A DNA stretch of 64,000 bases from Streptomyces sp. NBC_00513 (lineage in GTDB: Bacteria; Actinomycetota; Actinomycetes; Streptomycetales; Streptomycetaceae), in the NCBI RefSeq assembly GCF_041431415.1, contig NZ_CP107845.1, positions 7,874,001 to 7,938,000 on the forward strand. The letters run 5' to 3'. The notes under the pieces are model-generated. The model searched no databases. It had not been told where the DNA came from and saw nothing but the letters and a program-made list of their open reading frames with translations. This document shows, piece after piece, positions 1 to 7,934 of this stretch. The translations under genes and the position numbers were made by a program. Numbering within the stretch: position 1 is the first letter of the stretch; the number at the start of each line of letters is the position of its first letter.

Positions 1-713
1 GGCCGGGTCCGTGGAGGGTGCCCCGGCGGGCGATCTCGGGTGTGATCCCGCGAGCCCGAATCAGGCGTCGGTACTTGTCGAAGTCGTAGCCGCGGTCGGC
101 GAAGAGTCGGCGTGGCCGTGACGTGGCCGTCCTCGCAGGCCGCGGATGTGGGGTATCGCGTCGAGCAGGGGCATGAGTTGGGTGACGTCGTGGCGGTTTC
201 CGCTGGTCAGTGAGACGGAGAGGGGTGTGCTGTGGCGGTCGACGATGAGGTGGTGCTTGCTGCCCGGGCGTGTGCGGTCGACCGGCGAAGGTCCGGTGTG
301 AGCCCCCCTTTGAGGGCTCTGACGTGCGAGGCGTCGAACGAGGCGTCATCCAGGTCCAGCAGCCCAGCGGTCCGCAGCTCGGTCAGGAGGACCTCGTGGA
401 GGCGGGGCCACACGCCTGCCTCGGTCCAGTCCTGAAGCCGCCGCCCGGCCGTCACACCACTGCAACCGAACCGCTCGGCGGGAACATCCCGCCAGCTCAC
501 TCCCTTGCACAGCACGTAAACAATGGCCCGCAGAGCGGCACGGTCCTCAACCGGCAACCGCCCGGGATACCGAAACCGCCTGGCCGGCCGCTCCGACAAC
601 AACGGCACCACACGTTCCCACAGGTCATCAGGCACGAGATCAGCAGACACACCACCGATCCTGCCGACACCACACCCAACTACCCAGCCCCACAACGAGA
701 CTCATTCTGAGAC
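1..713 (-). pseudogene. IS5-family transposase, frameshifted, cut by window edge
   Basis: Minus-strand transposase whose first reading frame starts at a GTG near 650 and shows the N-terminal helix-turn-helix domain typical of Streptomyces IS5 elements (DDLWERVVPLL, KGVSWRDVP). The frame ends at 207, but the DDE part continues in the next frame after a run of six G (minus strand) at about 305, reading GSKHHLIVDRH and SGNRHDVTQLMPLLDA. A second shift near 120 is needed to reach LFADRGYDFDKYRRL. The first shift may be the programmed slippage seen in some IS5 elements; the second looks like decay. The right end lies near 700-713 at a GAGACTCATTCTGAGACG sequence. The left end is outside the window. 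It interrupts the rhs remnant that follows. Confidence 0.8.
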
Positions 714-1488
714 GATCAATACGTCGGAACCGACGGCAAGCAATGTGGTCTCCACGCTCGCCGCTGACGGCACCTCGGTCTCCTCGTCCCGCGTGTACGA
801 CGCCTTCGGCAATGTCACCGCGTCGGCGAGCACCAACCCCTCCCTCGGCTACCAGTCGGGCTGGACGGACAACAGCACCGGCGAAGTCAACATGACCGTC
901 CGCTGGTACCAGCCCGGAACCGGGAGCTTCACCAGCCGCGACACCTGGCAACTCGACCCGAACCCCTCGGCGCAGGCGAACCGCTACACCTACGCCAACG
1001 CCAGCCCCCTCAACGGCACCGACCCCACGGGGCACAGGGTCGAAATGGGAGGTGGCAGCGGCAGTGCCGGCGTCTACATGGGATGGTTCAGCCAGTCCTC
1101 AGGCCCGCACGTCGGAGGAGTCATCAGGGCGGCGCTCGGCCAGTTTTCGTACCAGGGCGTCCTGTGGATCTACGACTCCAGCACGGGTAGTCAGGACCGG
1201 GCCGCGATGAGCCGCGGCTACGACGATTCGCAGGAGAAGCGCCAACGATTCCGATACCACGGTGGCGGTGGCGGCGGGGGAGGGGCGGCAACGGACCCAG
1301 GACCAGGCCAAGGTCCAACCCCAGGCCCCACCCGAACCCTCCGCGACCCAAGCCGAAGCCCAAGCCGCCCATCGACCAACACCCACGACGGCCAGAAACC
1401 CATCCCAGCCCCGGACCTGCCACCGATCCTCCCGATACTCGTGGGTGGCGCTGCCACGGTGCTCTCCGAGGCAACAGCTGCTGACTAG
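714..1488 (+). pseudogene. Rhs/YD-repeat protein, C-terminal fragment with toxin-like tail
   Basis: The translated fragment contains the end of an Rhs repeat-associated core (YDAFGNV, GYQSGWTDNSTGEV, RWYQPGTGSFTSRDTW, NRYTYANASPLNGTDPTGH). In this family the DPxGH/DPxGR boundary separates the conserved cage from a variable toxin, here about 150 residues with Gly-rich and Pro-rich stretches and no toxin family I recognise. The 5' part is missing because the IS5 element ends directly before it, and the stop codon is the TAG of the target duplication of the IS701 element inserted behind it, so the true C-terminus is also lost. Rhs proteins act in contact-dependent or secreted antagonism; this copy cannot be functional. 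Confidence 0.75.
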
Positions 1489-1501
1489 TACTGCAATCAC
1501 A
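1485..1501. repeat. IS701-type left end: CTAG target duplication plus terminal repeat
   Basis: CTAG at 1485-1488 is followed by TACTGCAATCACA (1489-1501). The same sequence in inverted orientation followed by CTAG occurs at 2831-2847. A 4-bp YTAR duplication is the known target preference of the IS701 family. Confidence 0.9.
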
Positions 1502-2843
1502 CTTGTGTGTGGTTGAGTTGGTGTGTGACTGAGCTCGGGGTGGGGTTGGTTGAGGAGTGGGACGGGGTGCTGGCCGGGCTGCATGCCCGGTTCGCATCGC
1601 GTTTCGTGAGGTCGGAGCCGCGGGGTCGGGCGCTTGCGTATATGCGGGGTCTGATCGCGCCGTTGGAGCGGAAGAACGGCTGGACTCTGGCGGAACGGGC
1701 GGGTGACCGGCTACCGATCGGGATGCAGCGCCTGCTGGGCGAGGCGGACTGGGACGCGGAAGCGGTCCGTGACGACGTGCGGGACTACGTCGTCGAGACC
1801 ATCGGCGACAAGGGTGCGGTCCTGATCGGCGACGACACCGGCTTCCTGAAGAAGGGCGTGCGCTCGGCAGGCGTCCAGCGGCAGTATTCCGGCACCGCCG
1901 GACGTACCGAAAACTGCCAGGTCGGCACGTTCCTGGCCTATGCCTCGCCCAAGGGGCGGGCCCTGATTGACCGGGAACTGTATCTGCCCGCCTCGTGGAC
2001 GGACGACCGCGAGCGATGCCGTGACGCGGGAATCCCCGACGAGGTTTACTTCGCGACGAAGACCGAACACTTCAAGGCGATGCTCGTCCGTGCGGTGGAG
2101 GCCGGCGTCCCGTTCGCGTGGGTCACAGCGGACGAGGCCTACGGGCAGTCGAAATCGTTGCGGTGTTGGATGGAACAACGGTCCATCAGCCATGTGATGT
2201 GTGTGAAGACCAGCGACACCGTCATCACCCGCGGCATGGGCGAACGTCGTGTCGACGACCTCGTCGCCGGCCTCGCGCCGCAGTCCTGGAAGCGCCTGTC
2301 CGCCGGTAAGGGATCCCACGGCGAGCGCATGTACCAGTGGGCGCGAATCCCGATCCGGATCTGGTGGGAGAACGGCCACGGCCACTGGGTCCTGGCCCGT
2401 CGCAGCCCTCAAAGACCCGACCGACATCGCCTACTACGTCTGCTACGGACCTGCTGGCACCCGGATGAAAGACCTGGTCAGGGTTGCCGGCGCCCGCTGG
2501 GCTGTCGAAGAATGCTTCCAGACCGCCAAGGGCGAGTGCGGCCTGGACCACTACCAGGTCCGCCTCTACCACGCCTGGTACCGACACATCACCCTCGCTA
2601 TGGCCGCCCTCGCTGCACTCGCCGCCGTCCGCGCCCACGAACTCTCAAAAGGGGAAACAGCGGTGGCCTGATACCGCTGTCCGTAGCGGAGATACGCCGC
2701 CTCATCGGCCACCTCCTCCATCCCCACCACCTCACCGTCCACCACCATCTGCACTGGTCACACTGGCGAAGACTCAGTCAGACACGCGCCCGCGACAGCC
2801 ACTACAAACAACGCGGACATACCCCTTAACTGTGATTGCAGTA
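1489..2843 (+). mobile_element. IS701-family insertion sequence (1355 bp)
   Basis: A complete element with 13-bp perfect terminal inverted repeats and a CTAG target duplication on both sides. It carries one transposase gene, which is frameshifted. The preserved ends and target duplication indicate insertion by transposition rather than by rearrangement, and the target was the rhs toxin tail. Confidence 0.9.
1525..2829 (+). pseudogene. IS701-family DDE transposase, two frameshifts
   Basis: Starts at GTG 1525 (VTELGVGLVEEW) and reads through the DDE core typical of the family: IGDDTGFLKKG near residue 108, YASPKGRALIDRELYLP, VTADEAYGQS. At about 2403 an extra C in the AGCCCTC stretch shifts the frame; the neighbouring frame continues correctly with DPTDIAYYVCYGPAGT and WAVEECFQTAKGECGLDHYQVR, which holds the last catalytic Glu. 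Near 2671 the sequence returns to the first frame (IPLSVAEIRRLIGHLL). Two compensating shifts with otherwise perfect family resemblance suggest a recent mutation or sequencing indels. Confidence 0.85.
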
Positions 2844-2847
2844 CTAG
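2831..2847. repeat. IS701-type right end: terminal repeat plus CTAG duplication
   Basis: TGTGATTGCAGTA (2831-2843) is the exact inverse of the left end and is followed by CTAG (2844-2847). Confidence 0.9.
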
Positions 2848-3480
2848 GGCCTGTGTGGTGTCGTGATCAGTTAACGGGTTCTGCCCTCTTCGGGGGGTGG
2901 AACCCGGTAGGACTGTTGTCGTGACACGAAGGCAACTCACCCATGCCCAGTGGAAGTTCATCGAACCGTACCTGCCGATCGGGAGGTACGGCCCGTACCC
3001 CGAACGTCTGCGGGAGCAGTTCGAGGGGGTGATCTGGCGGTTTAGGTCCAGCGGACAGTGGCGGGAGATGCCTGCCGAGTTCGGCCCGTGGGCCACCGTC
3101 TACGGGCGCTTCCGCGTCTGGCGGAACGCCGGCGTCTTCACCGCCCTGCTGGAAGGGCTGACTCGTCTGCGTCTGCTTTGGTGCTGGCCGGGTGTGTCGA
3201 CGCCGGACACGCGCATCCACGTCATGTAGACCTGCCGCCTGCGAGCGGCTGGGCATTGCCGCCAGCCAGGCGCTGGCCGGAGCTGGCATCGGCGTCTCCA
3301 ACGGCACCCCTGGGGCCCGGTGACACCACCCCCTCAGGCCATCGCTCGACAGGGGGACACAGTCACGCCGGGCCCGGAGGCCAGCGGCCTTCTTGCAGGA
3401 CCGCGAAGAACGTGACGGGGGCGAGGACGAGGGCGGGGAGGCAGGGCGGATTGTCCGGTGGTCGCCTTGGGACGCTGCAG
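2848..3480 (+). pseudogene. IS5-family transposase remnant
   Basis: From GTG 2921 the frame encodes a typical IS5 N-terminal domain (LTHAQWKFIEPYLPIGRYGPYPERLREQFEGVIWRF in two blocks, then GQWREMPAEFGPWATVYGRFRVWRNAGVF). The frame breaks after about residue 90 and stops at 3229; no DDE catalytic domain can be followed in any frame of 3230-3480. The element begins right behind the IS701 target duplication, so the two insertions are nested. The 3' part is scrambled or replaced. Confidence 0.75.
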
Positions 3481-3489
3481 TGGCACCCA

Positions 3490-3550
3490 CAATCTTGAAG
3501 GTATCTTCTAGATTTGCTGTAGAGTGGAGATATCGGCGTGGTCGCGATCG
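3490..3550 (+). promoter_or_regulatory. Promoter A with inverted-repeat operator
   Basis: A TTGAAG box (3495-3500) followed after 17 nt by TGTAGA gives a plausible sigma-70-like promoter 90-120 nt before the 3623 gene. GAAG-N4-CTTC forms a small inverted repeat across the -35 box. The 61 nt match a segment at 15788-15848 without gaps at 50 of 61 positions, including an identical 17-nt block at the 3' end. The proposed regulator is the TetR protein at 10845, whose own promoter has a related core. Confidence 0.6.
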
Positions 3551-3622
3551 TGATCAATTGGGCCGGTGGCTCGACATCGCGTCGACGATCCTCCCTGTGC
3601 GGGCTTTTGTTGAGGAGTGGGC

Positions 3623-4951
3623 ATGAGCAAGAGGCACGTGTGGACGAATTTCGCGGGTGATCAGAGCTGTTACCCAGCGGTGTTCGAGAGGCCTGGGGCT
3701 CCGGCGGAGGTGGCAGAAGCCATTGGCCGTGCGGCAGTGGCCGGCCGCACGGTCCGGGTGGCGGGAGCCGGGCATTCCTTCACCGACGGCGTGTTGACCG
3801 ATGGGACCCTACTGTCGCTGGAGCGCATGAATCGCGTGCTCGACATCGATCCGGCGACCGGTCTGGTACGTGTCGAGGCTGGAATATCGCTGGGAGCGCT
3901 CAGTGCGGTGATGTACGACCATGGTCTTGCGTTCGCGAACCTCGGCGACATCGATGTGCAGTCGATCGCCGGCGCGACAGGGACGGGCACTCACGGCACC
4001 GGCATTGCGCTGCCCAACCTGTCCGCAGGCTTGAAATCGATCGAGCTCGCCCTCGCCGACGGCAGCATCCTGGAAGTCGGTCAGGGGGTGGATTCCGACG
4101 CCTGGAGGGCCGCGCGGGTGGGCATGGGTGCCCTGGGTGTCGTCACTGCGGTGACGCTGCAGGCCGTGCCGGCTTTCACTCTCAGTGCCGAGGACACGAC
4201 TGCGCCGTTGGAGACGGTTCTGCGCAGCCTCGACGAGCGCGTCGACAGCAACGACCACTTCGGCTTCTTCGCCTTCCCACACAGCGAGTTGGCCATGACG
4301 AAGACCTGGAACCGGACCTCGGCCGCCCCTCGTCCGCGATCAAGAGCCGGGGCATGGTGTCATGACATGCTCCTGACCAATCATGCCTACTTGGGTGTGT
4401 GTTTGCTCGGTCGAGCACGTAGAGGGTGGATTCCGACGCTGAACCGGCTGGCCTCGGCTTGTTCAGGAACGACCAGGTACGTCGACCGTTCCTACCGGGT
4501 ATTCGCAACGCCACGCCGAGTACCCCTGACCGAGATGGAGTATGCAATCCCGCGTGCGTACGCCGCCGAGGCGGTGCGGACCGTCATGAAGATCGCCGAG
4601 AGGCACGAGTTCGATGTGCCCACTCCGCTGGAGGTCCGCTTTGTCGCCGCAGATGATGCGTACCTCAGTCCGGCAGGCGGCCGTGAGACCTGCTACATCG
4701 CCGTGCATCAGTTCGCGGGCATCCCATGGGAGCGGTATTTCCGAACCGTGGAGCAGGCCATGATCGACTTCGGTGGACGGCCGCACTGGGGCAAGCGGCA
4801 TTTCCTCACCGCAGACATGCTGCGCCGCCAGTATCCACACTGGGACCGCTTCCAGGCAGTGCGAGCTCGCCTTGACCCTCACGGGGTGTTCACCAACGAT
4901 CACATCAGGCGCGTCCTGGGCCGCCCGGTCGGTGCAGGTGAACCGGCATGA
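3623..4951 (+). CDS. FAD-dependent sugar-lactone oxidase (ALO/gulonolactone oxidase family)
   Basis: A 442-residue VAO-type flavoprotein. The N-terminal FAD domain shows AGAGHSFTDGVLTDGTLLSL, where the His of GHS is the usual site of covalent FAD attachment in this family, followed by GATGTGTHGTG for the pyrophosphate. The C-terminal substrate domain ends with the family signature RPHWGKRHF and DPHGVFTNDHI. Members oxidise D-arabinono-1,4-lactone, L-gulonolactone or alditols using oxygen; substrate cannot be set from sequence. ATG 3623 is preferred because GAGGAG lies 5 nt upstream; a GTG two codons earlier overlaps it. It is the first gene of a four-gene run and overlaps the next gene by ATGA. 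Confidence 0.85.
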   Translation: MSKRHVWTNFAGDQSCYPAVFERPGAPAEVAEAIGRAAVAGRTVRVAGAGHSFTDGVLTDGTLLSLERMNRVLDIDPATGLVRVEAGISLGALSAVMYDHGLAFANLGDIDVQSIAGATGTGTHGTGIALPNLSAGLKSIELALADGSILEVGQGVDSDAWRAARVGMGALGVVTAVTLQAVPAFTLSAEDTTAPLETVLRSLDERVDSNDHFGFFAFPHSELAMTKTWNRTSAAPRPRSRAGAWCHDMLLTNHAYLGVCLLGRARRGWIPTLNRLASACSGTTRYVDRSYRVFATPRRVPLTEMEYAIPRAYAAEAVRTVMKIAERHEFDVPTPLEVRFVAADDAYLSPAGGRETCYIAVHQFAGIPWERYFRTVEQAMIDFGGRPHWGKRHFLTADMLRRQYPHWDRFQAVRARLDPHGVFTNDHIRRVLGRPVGAGEPA

Positions 4952-5958
4952 GCCCCTCGGTCCCGCTTCTGCACCAGCGCTTCCCGGCGCTGCGGGAGGC
5001 ACTGCCTCACCTACGCCTGGGATCGGCTCCCACACCTGTGCGTCGCCTCCCGGGACTGTCCACGGGAGCCGCGCCCCTGTGGATGAAGTGCGAGGGTGCC
5101 TTCGGCGATGGTGGATGGGGCGGCAACAAAGTACGCAAACTTGAATGGCTGCTGGCTGACGCCCTCCGTCAAGGCCGGCGCACCATCCTGACCGTGGGCG
5201 GCCTGGGAACCAATTGGGGATTGGCGACCGCCTTGTACGCACGCGACCAGGGCCTGCACACGGCACTCGCCCTGATTGACCAGCCCGTCGACGACCACGT
5301 ACGCGCGCAGCTCACACGTCTGGAGCAGAGCGGTGCGACCGTGCACTTCACGCACACGAAGGCGAGAACCCTCGCGCTGGCGCCCTTCCTGGCCGCCCGT
5401 CACATGACTGGCGGCCGACTGCCGTACTTCATCCCACCGGGTGGTTCGTCACCCATCGGCGTACTCGGTTATGTCGAGGCAGCACTGGAGATCGCCGCCC
5501 AGGTACGTTGCGAAGTTCTCCCCGAACCGTCGCACATCGTCACCGCCGTCGGATCCGGAGGCACGGCAGCGGGACTGCTGCTCGGCCTCCAACTGTGCGG
5601 CCTGCGCAACACCAAGGTGGTCGCCGTCGTCGTCAACGACACGCTGCGACTGGACCCACCCAGCCTCGTCCGGCTGGCTTGCCGCACCAAGAAGGTGCTC
5701 GTGTCGCTCGGAGCGGACCTTCCGCCGACCGACATCCGCAGGAACGGCCTGATCGTCGTACGGGACTGGCTCGGGCCGGCTTACGGCCACGCGACAGAGG
5801 ACGGAGAACACGCACGGCAAGTGGCCGCGGATACAGAAGACCTCGTCCTCGAACCCGTCTACACCGCCAAGTCGATGGCCGCCCTGCTCGCCCTGAACGC
5901 CGTAGGACGCTTGGGGGCCGGCCCCGTCCTCTATCTGGACACGAACGGACCACGATGA
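4948..5958 (+). CDS. PLP-dependent D-cysteine desulfhydrase / ACC deaminase family protein
   Basis: A 336-residue tryptophan-synthase-beta-type PLP enzyme. GGNKVRKLEWLLADAL near residues 58-73 contains the PLP-binding Lys, VGSGGTAAGLLLGLQL the phosphate-binding glycine loop, and EPVYTAKSMAAL the C-terminal helix shared by D-cysteine desulfhydrase and ACC deaminase. Such enzymes eliminate sulfide and ammonia from D-cysteine or open aminocyclopropane carboxylate. Length is normal. The start ATG overlaps the previous stop by 4 nt and the end overlaps the next start by 4 nt, so it is translationally coupled to both. Its place among oxidases suggests that it releases a keto acid from an unusual amino acid; this is inference. 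Confidence 0.8.
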   Translation: MSPSVPLLHQRFPALREALPHLRLGSAPTPVRRLPGLSTGAAPLWMKCEGAFGDGGWGGNKVRKLEWLLADALRQGRRTILTVGGLGTNWGLATALYARDQGLHTALALIDQPVDDHVRAQLTRLEQSGATVHFTHTKARTLALAPFLAARHMTGGRLPYFIPPGGSSPIGVLGYVEAALEIAAQVRCEVLPEPSHIVTAVGSGGTAAGLLLGLQLCGLRNTKVVAVVVNDTLRLDPPSLVRLACRTKKVLVSLGADLPPTDIRRNGLIVVRDWLGPAYGHATEDGEHARQVAADTEDLVLEPVYTAKSMAALLALNAVGRLGAGPVLYLDTNGPR

Positions 5959-7634
5959 AAGCACACAGCACATCCACCAGTGACGCCCAACTCGACGGCG
6001 CCCGGCGCGACGTGTCCACCGCCGGCAATCCGGTTGCCGATCCCGGCAGCCGGACGGCTCTCGACGTTGTTACACCCGAGTTGGTCGCCCGCCTCGTACG
6101 CGGCGTGGTGACCGGGACGCGCCACGCGGTCTCAAGCGGCTCGGCCACTGCGAGCCTGACCGCCAACTACTGCCCGTTCACCGGGGGAAAGCTCGCTGAA
6201 CTGCCTGTATCGACCTCTGCGGACGTGGACACCGCCTTCGCGCGGGCCCGCGAGGCCCAGCAAGCCTGGGCCGCCACCCCGGTCCGCCATCGGGCCGCGG
6301 TCCTCCTCCGCTTCCACGACCTGCTGCTGCGTCGGCAGTCGGAGGCCCTGGACATCATTCAGCTGGAGACCGGCAAGACACGGCTGCACGCCCACGAGGA
6401 GATCCAAGGCGTCTGCGTCGCCGCCCGCCACTACGGGCGCAACGCGTCCGCCTACCTGCGCCCCAAGGCACACCTGGGAGTCATCCCGTCCCTCACCAAG
6501 GTCACCGAGCTGCGCCAGCCGCGCGGGATCGTGGGCCAGATCGTGCCCTGGAACTACCCTCTGGGGCTCTCGGTCGGGGACGCATTGCCCGCCTTCGTCG
6601 CGGGAAACGCTGTGGTGATGAAACCGGACAGCCAGACCGCGCTCACCGCCCTGTGGGCGCGCGAGTTGCTGATCGAGGCCGGCCTCCCGGCAGAGGTGTG
6701 GCAGGTCGTCGTCGGCGAGGGCCATGTCATCGGCCCCGCTGTCGTCGAACGCGCCGACTACGTCTCCTTCACCGGCTCCACTCGCACCGGCCGCGAGGTC
6801 GCTCGCAGCGCCGCTGCCCGGCTGGTGGGCTGCTCTCTGGAACTCGGCGGCAAGAACGCCATGCTGGTGCTCCACGACGCGGACCTGGACAAAGCGGCGG
6901 CCGGCGCGGTCCGCGCCTGCTTCAGTTCCGCTGGCCAGCTGTGTGTCTCCATAGAGCGGCTGTACGTACATGTATCCCTGGCGGACGACTTCCTGAGCCG
7001 CTTCGCCGCCCGGACCAGGGCCATGCGGCTGGGCACCCCGCTGGGGTACGGCGCAGACATGGGATCCCTGGTCTCCAGACGCCAGCTGGAAACCGTCACC
7101 CGCCACGTCCAGGACGCCGTCGACAAAGGGGCCACGGTGATCACCGGTGCCCGCCACAGGCCCGAGATCGGCCCGCTGTTCTACGAGCCCACCATCCTGG
7201 AAGGCGTCAGCACACGGATGGCGATCCACGAGGAGGAGACCTTCGGCCCAGTGGTCTCGGTCTACCGGTTCACCGACGAGGACGAGGCGGTCGCGCTCGC
7301 CAACACCACCGTGTACGGACTCAACGCCAGTGTCTGGTCCACCGACGGGCGCCGCGCCCGAGCGGTCGCCGCACGACTCCGGGCCGGAACGGTCAACGTC
7401 AACGAGGGCTACGCCGCCGCCTACGGCAGCGTCCGCTCCCCGATGGGCGGCATGGGCGACTCGGGCCTGGGCCGCCGCCATGGCTCCGAAGGCATATTGA
7501 AGTACACAGAGGCACAAACCGTTGCTCACCAACGCCTGCTCCCGCTCGGCCCCGCCTTCGGCATGAACGACGAGAAGTACGCGTCGTTCCTCAGCCGAAG
7601 CCTGCACGCGATGAAGGCGCTCCGCCTCCGCTGA
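5955..7634 (+). CDS. Aldehyde dehydrogenase, succinate-semialdehyde dehydrogenase type
   Basis: A 559-residue NAD(P)-dependent aldehyde dehydrogenase. Visible are the Rossmann-side motif QIVPWNYPLGL, the nucleotide-binding FTGSTRTGREV, the catalytic general base in LELGGKNAML and the nucleophilic Cys in SSAGQLCVSIERLYV. C-terminal EETFGPVVSVYRF and the length with an N-terminal extension of about 70 residues match the actinobacterial SSADH group that is often found beside a GMC oxidase. Start ATG 5955 overlaps the preceding stop. The product would oxidise an aldehyde made by the neighbouring oxidases. The 300-nt space that follows contains an inverted-repeat element. Confidence 0.85.
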   Translation: MKAHSTSTSDAQLDGARRDVSTAGNPVADPGSRTALDVVTPELVARLVRGVVTGTRHAVSSGSATASLTANYCPFTGGKLAELPVSTSADVDTAFARAREAQQAWAATPVRHRAAVLLRFHDLLLRRQSEALDIIQLETGKTRLHAHEEIQGVCVAARHYGRNASAYLRPKAHLGVIPSLTKVTELRQPRGIVGQIVPWNYPLGLSVGDALPAFVAGNAVVMKPDSQTALTALWARELLIEAGLPAEVWQVVVGEGHVIGPAVVERADYVSFTGSTRTGREVARSAAARLVGCSLELGGKNAMLVLHDADLDKAAAGAVRACFSSAGQLCVSIERLYVHVSLADDFLSRFAARTRAMRLGTPLGYGADMGSLVSRRQLETVTRHVQDAVDKGATVITGARHRPEIGPLFYEPTILEGVSTRMAIHEEETFGPVVSVYRFTDEDEAVALANTTVYGLNASVWSTDGRRARAVAARLRAGTVNVNEGYAAAYGSVRSPMGGMGDSGLGRRHGSEGILKYTEAQTVAHQRLLPLGPAFGMNDEKYASFLSRSLHAMKALRLR

Positions 7635-7686
7635 CTCAGCCACCGGATCCGACGCGAGGTCCCCCTGACGACACGCCTGGGCCCGT

Positions 7687-7837
7687 CTCTTTCGGATCTT
7701 GTCCCGTCCGCGCCGTCCGACACCGTACCTCGCTGCGTTGTCGGGGCATCTCGGTACTTCCAGTACGGGGAAGAAACCTCCGCCTTGAGATACACGGCGC
7801 CGGACCACGCAGGTCCGGCCGACAAGATCCGCAAGAG
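7687..7837. repeat. MITE-like element with 17-bp terminal inverted repeats
   Basis: The sequence at 7687-7703 (CTCTTTCGGATCTTGTC) recurs inverted at 7821-7837 with 16 of 17 bases matching. The 151-bp unit has no ORF of its own and a second internal fold around 7748-7775. It sits between the aldehyde dehydrogenase and GMC genes of one operon. Size and ends fit a non-autonomous transposon or a transcribed hairpin. Confidence 0.6.
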
Positions 7838-7934
7838 AGGTCCTCGCGCCCTCGCCCAGCCGGCACTACTCACACAGCACGCCGCCGCCGACCACGATCC
7901 GCGCCCGGCCCAGACGCAGCCGATGGAGGTACCA

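Noticed and set aside
2867..3490. 207-codon minus-strand frame over the IS5 remnant
   Set aside because: Antisense to recognisable transposase sequence.
6132..7808. 558-codon minus-strand open frame
   Set aside because: Antisense shadow of the aldehyde dehydrogenase gene.
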